Shown in pieces: positions 46,716 to 59,879 of a stretch of DNA of 64,000 bases. The DNA is taken from assembly GCA_016748015.1 (NCBI GenBank), contig JAAOMT010000046.1, positions 243,687 through 307,686 on the forward strand, written 5' to 3'. The position numbers and the translations under genes were made by a program. The DNA comes from Geosiphon pyriformis. Its lineage: Eukaryota > Glomeromycota > Glomeromycetes > Archaeosporales > Geosiphonaceae. Positions within the stretch are counted from its first letter, which is position 1, and every line of letters begins with the position of its first letter. The notes under the pieces were generated by a model that saw only the letters and a list, made by a program, of their open reading frames with translations, was not told the origin of the DNA and did not search any database.

Positions 46716-47450
46716 TATTATGGTTAAAATCTATACTTTTTATTAGTTATTATATGTATTAGCCACTAATATTATATAATTAACCACTTTATTTTTAGAT
46801 AGTAATTGTTGACCTAATTACTGACCTAATCATTAAACTGATTATTGATCTAATCAATAATCTAATCATTGATCTGATCATTAACTTAATTATTAACCTA
46901 GTTATTAACTTGATTATTGACCACTTTTAATAACTATATAAGTAATAAATCTTTTAACTATAAAAAAGCATATAAGAATTAAAGAAAAAAATAAAATAAA
47001 ATAACAACTTCATTTTAATTCTTCTCTTTTTGCTAATTTTTTTTTATCTTCAAGTATCTGAATATTTTAGAATAAAAAATTACTTTTTGGCATTTACTTA
47101 TTTTTTTCTTAACTTGTATAATTGTAGCATTTGAAAATTATTAAATAAAACATAACTAAAAAACATATTTAATATCTGATATTGACTTTTAAAAGCATTA
47201 ACATGAGGCATAAAATTATACCAGTGTGTTATCATTTGTTAACAGTACAAACTATCTTTCTATCTTTAGATTCTATAATTATCTTTTGAAAAAAATAATG
47301 ACTAAGATATTTTATGAGACTAATCTTACATATTGAATCCATATTTATTCAATTTATTCTTTGAAATTAAATTTTTTTTTGATTAATTTTATCACTCTAC
47401 AATTCTGTTTTTTCTTGCTATTTATTAGTATGTTACTTCAACTCATAACA
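46716..47450 (+). repeat. 5' LTR of Gypsy I
   Basis: 735 bp, decayed TGTTA...TAACA. It contains the TATA motif (about 46931-46940) and around eight degraded 12-bp units (about 46805-46920). Confidence 0.83.
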
Positions 47451-47489
47451 TAAAAGTAATGCTTTCTGTAAGATTGTCAACATCTATTT

Positions 47490-48890
47490 GTTTTCTATTG
47501 TATAAGTAATTATTTATATCTGTTACAACAATCAAAAAAACACTTTAAAGCACACAACAAAAACAACTTAAACTTTATTGAACTCAATTTTTTGTCTTTC
47601 TGCTTGATTTGTTTTCTTATTAAAGAACAATCCAGAAAACAATTCCAAGATTTTTGAAACTGGTTTCTAAACAAACACTCAACTGAAATCTACAAAGTCT
47701 ACACAGCTTACTTCTTTAACCAAGCTGACTTTGAAGACAATCTTGAAAAAAGAAATAATAACATCAATTAGCTTTTATATTCAACAATCTTTAAACAACA
47801 ACTCCTGATTTCAAATATCTGAATCATCAAATTTACATCTGAATTGTTGCTTATTAATTAACTAAAACTTTCCTTAAAACAGAAAAAAAAGCTACCAAAC
47901 CATTTTTGTTTTTGATCTCTTTTTAAGTAATTTAAATTATTTTACACAAACTGTTACTTCTAAAATAATAACTGCTGATCTCATACAAACAAACATTTTA
48001 GCTGCTCTCCAAGATATACAAACTGCTTTAGAATGAAAAAATAACATTCTATTACTACTATTTAGAGATAATACTTAAAAACCAATTAAATAGTTGGACA
48101 ATTTTAAAAGAACAGCCACTGCAAATTAATATAATACAAAATACAAGTTTCAAATCATTGGTGGCTATCTTTAAAGCTCTTCTGCTACTTGGTTTTTACA
48201 AAAAACCAATGTTAATGCTCACCAAAAAATCATTAAATGAACACCAATAAATACTAAAGAAAAAATATCTCTTTTACCATTCAGTTTGAAAACAAATTCA
48301 GAACTTCCATCTTAATCTCAAAATGGCATATAAAATTAGAAAAAAAAACTCAAAGTTCTGATAAAGTTGTAACTAAATATGCCAAAGCAATCCGAAAACT
48401 AATCAAAAAATGCACTTGGAATTCACTCTTTCAGTTTTTGCTTCTGTTTCTATTTTGGTTTCTGCTTTATAAATAGCTGCTACTTCTTTTACTGTTCAAA
48501 CTCAAGACTCAAATAAACAGTTAATAGATAAACTTACAGCAAATTTTGCTCAGCTATTAGAACCTTTGACACAAGCAGTTAGAGATAACTAGCAATTACA
48601 AAAACCCAGATTTGAATCATGTTTTAATTAGTCTTAGCAATCATTTTATCAAAGACAACAAAATTATGGCCTACCAATATGCTATTACTGTGAATTAACT
48701 AAACATTTCTCAAGAGATTACAACAATCCTCTCTTGCCCTCTCTAGCTTTTAAAAACAATAATACTCAGAACAACAGACTTAACAATAATAATACATCTA
48801 ATCAAAAACCTAATTATGTCAACATTAACTTCTTTGGAGAGAATCTCTTAGTTGAAGCCATTATTTATTAATCTTTAAACTAATAGACAT
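47490..48890 (+). pseudogene. Gypsy I: gag
   Basis: Plus-strand similarity to family 1 gag, with the N-terminal region near 47500 and a CCHC knuckle region near 48680-48720 (CYYCELTKHFSRDY-like). Broken. Confidence 0.75.
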
Positions 48891-48959
48891 ATTTTCAAAA
48901 GGTAAGAGTACAAGCCAACCAAAAAAAAACCTTTTTTATGCTTTTAATCTAACTAATAA

Positions 48960-50075
48960 TGACTATGGTATAAATAAATTGGCAATTAACTCCTCTGATT
49001 TAACAAAAAAAAAAAAAAGCCAAGATTGATTTCATCCTGAATTCTAATAAAGCTTTTATATTAACTACTAACAATAATGAGCTATTAAAAGCAAAAATCT
49101 TCAAAAATCTTCCAAAGTTAGAACCTTCAAAAATAGTACAAAAATCTGATCTCTACTTTATTGTTAAAGATCTTATAAAAACCCCAGCTCACATTACTTT
49201 TGGCCAACTAATAACTCATTCACAATTTAGAAAAAACCTTTACAAATTATTGATTTTAAAAAAAAAGACACCAAAAACTAACAAGCACTCTTATTAAGCT
49301 AGACTTGCTAATAATAGTAATGTTACTCTTCTAATTTGCAAAGCACAAGTGGTTAATTACTTTATTGATTTGATTTTAAATAGTAGATTATCTGTTAATG
49401 TTATTGCCAAACATTTTTTTAAAGCAATTGATAGAAAAATTAATAAATTTTCAACCAGATTTATGACCAATGTATATGGCAACAAAAAAAAAAGCTTGGT
49501 ATAGCCAAAGCTGTTTCTGTTTGCATTAATAACATTAACATTAAAACTAATATAGAGGTTTCTGAAGCCAAAAAATACACTATTATTGTTGGCAATAAAT
49601 GGTTTAAGAAAACAAAAGCTTTACTTAACTATGAACTTTGTAAGCTAACCATCAAATATGATAAGAAACCCATTATAATTAAGTGTTGTTATTGGACAAC
49701 TTCTTCAGTACTTATGCAAAATCCAAAAGAAAAACAATCAAATAAATTAGATGATAAAGAAAGCAAAAAAAAACAAAATAAAAAAAAACAAAAAGAAACT
49801 GCTAAACTTACCTACACTATTTTTACCAATAATAACAAGCCACTAAACAATGTTAAAACTGACAAAAAAGAAATTATTGTAAATAACAAGTTAATCTGTT
49901 GGCCATACTATAACATACTCAAAAAAACCTTTAACAGAAAACCTAGCAAAAAAGCCAAATACAGTTATTAGTAGTATAATCTTTATGCCTGGTGCTAATG
50001 TAATAAGCCATTGTATTCTTTCAATGATGAATGCAAATTTTGCCTGATTTATTACAAAGACTGAGAACTTATTAG
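48960..50075 (+). pseudogene. Gypsy I: protease and linker
   Basis: Retropepsin-like stretch (about 49360-49420), NVYGNKK and IIVGNKWFKKTKALLNYE blocks, then an acidic/Lys-rich linker ending YSY (49970) and a cysteine pair before RT. Broken. Confidence 0.77.
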
Positions 50076-50076
50076 C

Positions 50077-51560
50077 TTGATACCAAAAAAAGAAATACAA
50101 GAAGTACAAAAGTTTTTTAAAAATAAACCACCAAAGATACAGTCATTAATAATAAAGCAAAAAAAACTCTCTCCAAAAGAAAAAAAGATAAACATTAAAA
50201 ATTTGTTGGCTAGAAACAACCCAGTTATCTCAAAAGAAGGTAATATTTCTAAACATACCTATGTGATACAACATATTATTACCACCAGAGAAATTCACTC
50301 TATCTATTTGAAATCTTATTAATCTAATTACTATAATAATAAATTTATTAAGAAAGAAATAAACTAAATTAAAAACCTTGAATTTATACAAAAAACCAAA
50401 AGTAAATAGGTTTTTTTAGTTGTAGTAGTATTCAAAAAAGATAAAACTCTATGCTTCTGTATTAACTATCAACAATTAAATGTTATTACTGAAAAAAACA
50501 TGTACTTATTTTCCAAAATTGATGTAATGCTAAACAAATTCAATGGTGCTGCTTTTTTCTTAACTATTGACTTAATTGCTAAATTTTGGCAAATAAAAAT
50601 AGATCCAAAAAGCAGAAAAAAAACTGTTTTTATTATTAAGTATGGTACCTATAAATTTACAGTTATGCTTTTTGGCCTCATCAATACTCTTCTCATCTTT
50701 TAATGCTTAATGAACAAAGTATTTAAATCAGTAAAAGAAAACTTTGTTCTAGTCTATTTGGATAACATAATAGTATACTCAAAAACTTGGAATAAACATC
50801 TTGAATATTTACAAAAAAATTTTGATCTTCTCAAAAATGTTGATCTTAAAATCAATTCTATCAACTCTTTTTTTGGGTGACAATTCATCCAGTTCCTTGG
50901 TTATTTTATTACAAAAAATAGAATTTTCCCTAATCTAATCAAAATTGAAAAAGTTCAAAACATTAAACAACCAATAAATCTTTATAAACTATGCTCTTTT
51001 CTTGAATTGGCCTTTTATTATCACAAATTTATCAAGAATTTCTCCAAAATTGCCTTTCTTCTTAATTAGCTATTTAAAAAAAAAGTCAATTATTACTGGG
51101 ATATGCATTAACAAAAAGTATTTGAAACTTTGAAGAAAAAATTGGTTACAAAACTTATTCTTATGCAACTTGATCTGAATCAATCTTTTATTTTTCATAT
51201 TGATGCATTCAACTATAAACTTGGTGCTGTTCTCTTACAAAAAAATAAAAATGACAAAGAACATACTATAGCATATGTAAGCAAAACACTTTTATTAGCA
51301 GAACAGAACTATTTTATTACTGAGCAAGATGCTTGGCAGTAGTTTGGACTATTAGTTACTGGAATAAATATTTTCTTGGTGTAAAATTTTTGGTAATAAC
51401 AGATCATTAAGCTTTGGTTTGGCTGCACAACAAAAAGAAGCTAGAACACAAACAAATAACTTACTGGATACTCCACCTAGATGAATTTAATTATGACATT
51501 TGATATTACAAAAGAGCAAATTATTAAAACACTGATGCTCTTTTTAGACTTATCATTTAG
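50077..51560 (+). pseudogene. Gypsy I: reverse transcriptase and RNase H
   Basis: Blocks HTYVIQHIITTREIHSIYLK, FFLTIDLIAKFWQIKIDP, FTVMLFGLINT, YLDNIIVYSKTW, FIFHIDAFNYKLGAVLLQ and TYWILHLDEF mark RT and RNase H in order. Broken. Confidence 0.82.
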
Positions 51561-51619
51561 CAATAATACAACCTTCAAAACCAAATCAATTTAATTATTA
51601 ATATTTTTTCTCTTAACCA

Positions 51620-52720
51620 AACATGATAATAGAATTGTACAACTACTCTGCACTAATAAAATTTTTAGGTAAAAAACAATATTTACTAGATTAAAATTGA
51701 CAGCAAAGAAAACATTTGTGCAAACAATTAAATTTTTATTTAATTTATTAGAACCAGTTATATAAAAAAAATAAAAAAAATCTTAACTGCTCCCAAAAAG
51801 TCATTAGATTTAAAGAAAAAAAATTGTGATCTATAACATGCATACTAATCCATTAGCTAAACACTTTGAAAAAACAAAAACAATTTAGAAAACTTTAACT
51901 CACTATTATTGGCCTATCTTGAAAAAAAACATTGCTGAGTACATTAAAACTTGTAATATTAGCCAAAGAAGAAAAAAACCCAATTACAAAGAAAATATTC
52001 ATCCAATCTCTGTTGGTTAATCATTTGACAAAATTGGTATAGATGTTGTTGTATCTTTAACAATAACTTCTAATGGCAACAGATATATTATTATAGCTAC
52101 TAACTATTTTACAAAGTCAGTAGAAGCAAGAGTTATTTCAAACCAAACAGCAATCTTTATAACCAATTTTATTTATAAAGATATCATCTGCCATCATGGC
52201 TGTTCCAAAAAACTTTTATCTAATAGAGGAAAAACTTTTTTCAGTACACTGGTTGAAAAACCTTCTAAAAAAATAAGAATACATTATAAACTTTCTTTTT
52301 CTTACTATTCTTAAACAAATAATCTAGTAAAATGTTTCAACAAAACATTATGTAAAACATTGGCCAAAACCAGTAAAAAAAAAACTTATGAGACAAAGTG
52401 TTGTCTTAGTAAAAACACAAATAATTGCTTTTGAAAAGATAAAACAGTTTCAAGAAAAGCTTAAGAAAAAGAAAATCTATAAAACACTTTTTTTAAATAT
52501 TAGTAACTTAGTTTTGGAATATTGTTTAAACAAAGACAATATCTATGGTAATAAGTTTTTTAGCTAGTGAAAAAAACCTTTTATAGTCAACAAAGTTTTA
52601 AACAATGGTTCTTATATCCTATAAAATCAATATAGAACAATTTTCAATAATTGTTCTGTTTATGATACATGACTTAAAAAATATTACAAACGATCTGATT
52701 GGTTACTTATTGTAATAATA
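51620..52720 (+). pseudogene. Gypsy I: integrase
   Basis: Plus-strand match to family 1 integrase, including IGIDVVVSLTI (about 52030-52065), HHGCSKKLLS (about 52190) and a C-terminal region near 52560. Broken. Confidence 0.78.
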
Positions 52721-53420
52721 CTGACCCAAATAATCAGCAAAAATTAGGTATAAATAAATACACTATTTCCAAAACAGAAATATCTTCAATTGATATAAAC
52801 AATTATTTCCTGAATCAAAACATTCAAAATGCTTTTTATACTTTTTATAAATATTGAATTAAAAACTATTCAAATACTACTTTAATTATTGGAAAACAAA
52901 TCACTATAGCTGATAACAATAAAACACATACTGTTATTAGACTAAAGAAAACCACTATCAGAAGAAAAAAAATTGGTAGCAAAATGAATAAATATCTGCT
53001 AAAAAATATAACAGCAGCAATACTTTTACTTTCTATTACAATTGGAAAAATGATTAAAGAAATTTTGCCTATAGACAAAAACTTGTCATATGGAAGACAA
53101 CTAGAACTTTATGGTTACCTTGATAAAATTAAAAAAGATATAAAATTTATAAAGAAAACAACTTTAGAGATACAAGTAGAAATTTTGGGCATTATATGAT
53201 TAGATGTTTCAAAAGTTTTGACCATTGCTAAAAGAACTAAAACTTTTATATAAAGATTTGGTCTCTTAAATACAAAACTTATTTTGCTTCAAGTATTATA
53301 TATTTTATTCACAAAAGACTTCAATAAACTAGTTAGCTTTAAGTTAGATGAAATCTTTCAAATAAAATATTTTATAAATAATTTGATTTTACTAGAGCTT
53401 AATTTCTTTAAAAAGAATAA
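52721..53420 (+). pseudogene. Gypsy I: third reading frame
   Basis: MNKYLLKNITAAILLL and KNLSYGRQLELYGYLDKI (about 52984-53199) match the post-integrase frame of C, D and E, in a copy inserted elsewhere and in the other orientation. Its retention in an old copy argues it was part of the family early. Product unknown. Confidence 0.6.
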
Positions 53421-54080
53421 TGTTATAGTTAAAACCCATACTTTTTATTAATTATCTTATATATTAACCACTAATGTCATATAATTAGCCACCCTATTTT
53501 TAGATAGTGATTGTTAACCTAATTATTAATCTAATTGTTAACCTAGTTATTGACCATTTTCAATAGCTATATAAGTAATAAATCTCTTAGCTATAAAAAA
53601 GCATGTAAAAATCAAAAAAAAAAATAAAATAAAATAACAACTTCATTTTAATTCTTCTCTTTTTATTAATTTTTTTTCTTACCTTTAAGTATCTGAATAT
53701 CTTGGAATAAAAAATTAATTATTGGTATTTACTTACTCTTTTTTTGATTTATATAATTATAGCATTTGAAAATTATTAAATAAAATATAACTAAAGAGCA
53801 CATCTAATACCTGATATTGAATTCTAAGAGTATTAATGTGAAACATAGAATTATATCAGTTATTATTTGTTAACAGTACAGACTATTTTTTTATTTTCAG
53901 ATTTTTCAGTTATCTTTTGAAAAGAATAGTAACTAAACTATTTTATAAAACTGATTTTACATATTAAATTTATATTTATTTAATTCACTCCTTAAAGTTA
54001 AATTCTCTTTAATTAATTTTATTATCCTATAATTCTGTTCTTCCTTGCTATCTGTTAACTTGTTACTCTAACCTGTAACA
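53421..54080 (+). repeat. 3' LTR of Gypsy I
   Basis: 660 bp. Shorter than the 5' LTR, again mostly through fewer 12-bp units (about 53500-53555). Confidence 0.83.
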
Positions 54081-54084
54081 ATAT

Positions 54085-55783
54085 TATATTAGTATATAAT
54101 TTAAATATAATTTTATTTCCAAAAACTTAAACAAAAAAAAATTTGAAACTTTAATAAAAATAAATTAACAAATATTTAAACCAAAAAATCAGCTTTTATT
54201 AAATCAAATTTTTGGTTTGTTTTATAAATTGAATTTTTTATTAAATTTTTCTTTTTTTTTAATCTTTAATACTGCTTTTTTTTGTTGTTGTAATTATTGA
54301 TTTAAATATAATTATAAATGTTTTTTCTGTACTTTTATCATTAAATTTGTTTAATAGTTTTAATAATTTTATATTTTTAAATATAAATAGCACTAATGTT
54401 TTTATTTTTAAACTAAGCAGTTTAAAAACCAATATATTAAAGCTTAAAAACTTTATAAAAACTGTTTTTATAAAGTTAAACTATTTATATATTGGTATTT
54501 TTTTTTCTTTTTTCAATAATTAATCTTATTTAAAATATTGCAATATATAATATTAAAAATTTGAATTAATAAAATTAACTTTATAGCTTAGATAATTTTA
54601 GTATTAACAAGTAAATTAAACAATATTAATACTAAAAATACAATTAAACCAAATAATATTAATATATAAAAAAATACTTAGATTAAAAAACTATTTATTA
54701 TATTAATAAATACAATAATATAAACTTTAGTAATGTAAATATAACTTTAAATATTTTAGAAATTAAAATTAAGATAATAATTATAAAGTTTTTAAAAAAA
54801 ATTAATTATAATATTTTTAATAATAACTTTTGTGCTTTTTTTTTCTTTTTAAAATTAAAGTTAATATTTTTATTAAAAAATTATTTATAGTAAATATTAA
54901 TCTTGTTATAATTAATAATAATTTATTTTAGAAAAAATTAAAAACAGTTAAAAAATTGTTTTCAAATATAAATAATTTTAAAGAAATTTTTATTTTTTTA
55001 AAATTTAGTGAAATTATTTATATAACTTTTATATTTAAATTAAAAATAACATAGAACTGCAAATTTGGCAAATAATAACAACATAATAATAAATACTAAT
55101 TTAAAAAAACCAAATATTCAAATTAAGCTGTTGTTATAAAAAAAAAATTTGTAAAAACATTTATAAAGACTATATATATTATATTATTTAAGTTTAAAAA
55201 TATTAATTTAATCAAAATATAATTGGTAAAACTATAACAAAAAACATTAATTGAATTTAATAATTAAGTTCAGATTTAATTTTTATATCTAAATAATTTA
55301 TCTTAATTAAAAAAATATAGTCTAAATAATTAAAGCTAATATTAATAAATTATTATAAAATATTTTTAAATTTTGCTTTATACTTTGCCAATAATTTTAT
55401 AAAACAAACAAATATTATATTAAAAATAAATATTGTATTTTTATTTTTATTAAAACTAAATTAAAAAAATATAAATCTTAAATTAAAAACAAATTTTTAG
55501 ATATTTAAGTTTTTTGTTAAAAAAAAATGATTATTTATAATTTGAGACAAAAAAAATAGAATTTTAAATAGAATTTTTTAATAAAATATTTCAAATTATT
55601 TAATAAACTTATTTATTAGCTTTTTAATAATATACAATTAAATTTTTATTAAAGTTTAATAATTATTGATTATACAATTAATAAAAATAATATGATAACT
55701 TTTTTACTTATAAATTTTTTTAATATATTTTATAATTAATTTAAAATAATAATTTCTATTTTTTTTGGTTTAAATTGTCAATT

Positions 55784-55821
<38 letters not shown>

Positions 55822-56205
55822 GTTAAACATGTTTTCGAAATTACTAAAATTAAAAACAGATTATTTAATATTAAGTTTTTGTTTTATAATAAGATTTTAA
55901 TTTATATTATTAAAGTTTATATTAATATTTTTTTAAATAAGCTAAATTTATTAATAAATTTATTATATATTTTATATAATTTTACACATATAAATATTAA
56001 AAGTAATTTCAATAAAATAATTTTAATTGTTATATTAATATAATTTGTTTTAAGAATATAAAATTGTTTAATATTTAATTAAAAAATTTAAAATTAATTT
56101 AAATAGTTTGGTAAATATTAAGCTTAATTTTATTAAAAATTAAGTTAATAAAAATTGTTAAAAATATGATATTATTAATAAAATATTATTATATAGTTAA
56201 ATTTT
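54085..56205. other. Long AT-rich interval, no gene seen
   Basis: About 2.1 kb of near-uniform A/T sequence with no recognisable frame, LTR or RNA gene. It contains an (ATT)n microsatellite at 55788-55821. Probably anciently decayed repeats. Confidence 0.6.
55788..55821. repeat. (ATT)n microsatellite
   Basis: Uninterrupted TAT/ATT trinucleotide run of about 34 bases. Confidence 0.9.
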
Positions 56206-56727
56206 AATAATATTATTATAAATTAGAATAATAAACTAACAAATAGCAAAATAAAACAGAATTATATAATAATAAAAATAATTAAAAAAGAATTTAATTT
56301 CAAAAAGTAAATTAAATTGGTATAGATTTAATATGTAAGATTAGTTTTATAAATATCTTAATCATTATTTTTTTAAAAAAATAACAAAAAAATTTAAAAA
56401 TAAAGAAATAATTTATATTGTTAATAAAAAATAATACACTAGTATAATTCTATATTTATATTAGTATTTTTAAAATTTAATATTAAGTATTAATTACATT
56501 TTTTAATAATATTTATTCAATAATCTTTAAAATTAAAAATTACAGATAAATACCAGCAAGTAATTTTTTATTACAAAAATGTTTAAATATTTGAAGAAAA
56601 TTGAGAAAAAGAAATAAGTAAATTAAAAAAAATTAGATATTTTAAAAAATAATTTTTATTATTTTGATTTGTATATGTCTTGTATATATAAACATACTCT
56701 TTTAAAGCTAAAAAATATATTACTTAT
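56206..56727 (-). repeat. Decayed family 1 LTR remnant
   Basis: Plus-strand text follows the LTR of C/E (e.g. GAATAATAAACTAACAAATAGC near 56222 and ACCAGCAAGTAATTTTTTATT near 56547) up to the point just before the TATA motif and tandem repeats, then stops. Incomplete, in the minus orientation. Confidence 0.7.
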
Positions 56728-57067
56728 TAAAGTTCTGATGTTTGGTTCAGTTTGGTTTAAGTTTAATTAAACCACCAAACCAAATTGAACTCAAACAAAA
56801 GACTTAACAAAATTTTAAACTTAAATTTGAACTAAACTTAAAATTATCAAACTTAAATTAAATTTGAATACATGTAACAAGTTTGATTTAAGTTCAGTTC
56901 AAAGTTTATAAACATGTTTAGGTTTGACTATTAAAAACATTATATTATACTATATTATTATTTAATTTTTCTTTCAAAAATCTCTGTATTTATGATTAAA
57001 AACACTGTGTTGCTTTTATAGTTTTAGATATTAAGCAAAACTTCATATCTGTAATTATATTCTTATT
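56728..57067. other. Foldback-like interval between LTR remnant and J
   Basis: GGTTCAGTTTGGTTT-type text is followed by its near reverse complement (ACCAAACCAAATTGAAC), and more such arms follow (TTTGATTTAAGTTCAG). It forms imperfect inverted repeats over about 56735-56940. No coding frame seen. A MITE-like or LTR-edge origin is possible. Confidence 0.45.
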
Positions 57068-57890
57068 TGTAGAAAAAACACTATTACTCATAGAAATTAG
57101 AAATTATAATAATAAGTAAAAATAACCAATTAGAAATAGGCATAGTAAAATAGAGAATTCTAGAATTTCTTTAGAAAATTGCAGAATTTCAAGATTCTTT
57201 TAGGAAATTACAGGATTTTAGAATTCCAGAATTTTCTTGAAAAATTGTAGAATTCCCTAAAAATCTCGAATAACACAAATTATGTATATATAACAAGAGT
57301 ATTAAAAGCAAAAAAGTATTTAAAATTCAATAAAGTTCAGAACCACAATATTTTTTTTTCAAAAAATAGTTTTCTATAACTTAAAGTTAAAACCTATTTA
57401 TATTAATAAAAATATTTAATTATCATCCAATTCATGTTATTACTACTTAATTAAGAATATTAATTACTTCTATACTATAAACATTCTATGTTGATAAAAT
57501 CTAATACTTAATCACATTAGACCAATAGTTCTTAATTATGGTTATTAATAGAATATTAATTTTTTATTTTTTTTTGTTTCATTTCTTTGTTGTTTACTAA
57601 TTAATTAAAAAGATTAAATACTAAATATTTGATATTAAAGATAGCCTGGTAAAAAACCCAGAAATAAGAATAGAAATTTAAGAATAGCTTACTAAAAGAA
57701 CATAACTGTCAGAATAAACTGGTTATTATGCTGAAAAAAAAAATTTATAAAAGAAACCAACAATTAAATTTCTGTTTATTATACAAAAAACTCAACCAAA
57801 ATCTTCAGAAATAACTACTATTACTAGCTATTGAACACCAAGTTACAGATTTGTTATTTGTACTAATACTTCAAATAATTATCTGTAATA
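57068..57890 (+). repeat. 5' LTR of Gypsy J (family 2)
   Basis: 823 bp aligning with 35956-36761. Ends deduced from the two-copy comparison: TGTAG at the left, and TGTAATA at the right where CA would be expected. Confidence 0.72.
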
Positions 57891-57892
57891 TT

Positions 57893-57910
57893 TGGTGCTT
57901 TCTATAAGAT
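57893..57910 (+). promoter_or_regulatory. Primer-binding site of Gypsy J
   Basis: TGGTGCTTTCTATAAGAT two bases after the LTR. It starts with TGGTGCT, as does the site in family 1, so both families may use the same or a related tRNA primer. Confidence 0.5.
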
Positions 57911-57919
57911 ATAATCTAA

Positions 57920-59870
57920 CAGAGAACCAGCACCAACATCAAACAATCTGGAAAAGTAGCAAACCAAAAAATTATAAGAGAAAATTATTTAAGATTCATA
58001 AAATTTTTATTTCAAAATTACCAAATTTATCTTAAACTGACAAATAACTATTGTCTAGCAGAATCAGCTTTTAATTATTATGTTAACAAAAAAATTAAAT
58101 TCTACTTAGAAAACCAAGAAGATCCAGAAACTACTCTTAACAATTTTTATAATAAATTATTCTAAACCATTACACTTTTACCAAACCATCTGTTTGCATT
58201 ACTAATTATGAAAATAAATAGATAAATTGAAAATTACATCCAATAAAGATTTTCTATTATTTTTGCAGACAAAAGAAAATTACAAACTTTAATAAAAACA
58301 CTAAGAAAAATACAACTACTTAATTAAAAAAAACCAAGAGTTGTTTTACCCATTCACCTGTTATACTATTATATATCAAGAAGTACTATATATATATTAT
58401 TAGGATCCACATTACCATTAACTATAAAAACACTATTACTTAGAATACCATTTCAAAATAATTAAAAGAAAGCCAAATTATTAGAAATTTATGGTAATTA
58501 CTTTAAAAAATTTAAATTATAATTAACAATACCATCAGAACTTCAATCACTGCCATTTTAACTAAATTTCAGATTTACTAGTTATTGAAAAGATATTAAT
58601 TTGGAAGAAAAAGAAGACAGTAATCAAGAAAATAATAATCAAAACCTGATTCCAAATAAACTAGAAATACAAACTCTGATTGTTTAAACTTTACAAACTT
58701 AAACAATCTAACCTCTACTTCTATTATTCAACAAAACTTATTTTCTATGATTGTAATTCATCTACCAGTTGTATCAATTGCAGTATCACAACAACAGCTT
58801 CAATAACAATCTCAACAACAACTATAACAACAACAACTTACATCAATAGTATACACATTTATTATCAAATTTAAGAAATTCACCAGTGAAAAGAACAATG
58901 TTCAAACATAATTAAACAATATAGTCAAAACAATTACAGCCAATAACTGAAATAATACTAGAACTCTTCAAATCATTCTATACTTTTTATAGAATACTGC
59001 TAACTTGTAGTATTAAAACCTAGTTAATAAATCACAAACTTTTAATGTGTTTAAAACCATGTTTTTACAATATTTTAATAATTACAACAGCATTAATTGC
59101 CTGTTAACTAGCTTTACTACCATTAAACAGAATAATACTAAAGCAGTCACTACTTACTTGGAATGTTTCCACAAGAATCTGCACCAAATCCAGGCAATTC
59201 AAGCTGACTATTTTACTAAAACACAGATTTTAAACCAGTTTATTGTGAATTATGCAGTAGTTTGTTATAAAAAGTAAAACTAATACACCCAAATATTCTC
59301 CAGAATACAGTTACACACACCCAAGATTTTGAATTGGCCAAACTCAAAGCCAATTATGTCCAAGTCATAAATTTAGTAATAAACAGATCATCTGAATTGA
59401 ATATTAAATTAAAGCAATTTGGTAAAGCTATTAATCAAAAAATCAAAAAATACTTAGTTAAAAATCAAGTTATCTATCAGTTTTCACAATGCTATAACAA
59501 TCAAAAAAAATTCAATTGTTTTTAAAATCAATTGTGTCCATTATTTTTATCAGCCAATTAATCATGGCAGCAAAAGATATGTATCTGCTACTATTGTGGT
59601 AAACAAAAACACTTAAAATTAGACTGCTGCTTAAAATTAAATAATTAATAATTGGAAAATTAATATCAAAACCCCAATTGCTAGTTCTAAACTCCAAATT
59701 ATACCCAGAATTAGAAACAATACCAACCATATTATGCATTAATAATACAACAACCAATATATGTACCTCCTGTTTATCAAATTTTAGCACCAGTAATCTA
59801 TCAACAGCCACAGTTACAAGTAATTTATCAATCTTAACAAATTCAAAATTACTGTGCTGACACCTATTAA
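57920..59870 (+). pseudogene. Gypsy J: gag
   Basis: Plus-strand region of Gln/Asn/Thr-rich text with a CCHC knuckle CYYCGKQKHLKLDC at 59586-59627. Two longer readings (59047-59277 and 59334-59525) are consistent with the gag core before the knuckle. Broken. Confidence 0.7.
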
Positions 59871-59879
59871 AAATCTAAG

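Larger units (their letters stand above)
46716..54080 (+). mobile_element. Gypsy family 1, copy I (both LTRs, ATAT target duplication)
   Basis: 7365-bp plus-strand element: 5' LTR 46716-47450, gag, protease, linker, RT/RNase H, integrase, third frame and 3' LTR 53421-54080. It is flanked by ATAT on both sides (46712-46715, 54081-54084). Complete in layout but very old: strongly A/T-drifted and heavily broken throughout. The only copy here in the plus orientation apart from the solo LTR. Confidence 0.87.

Noticed and set aside
54085-56205. Inserted mitochondrial DNA, given the A/T content
   Set aside because: No mitochondrial gene, rRNA or tRNA could be recognised; A/T drift of old repeats explains the composition.
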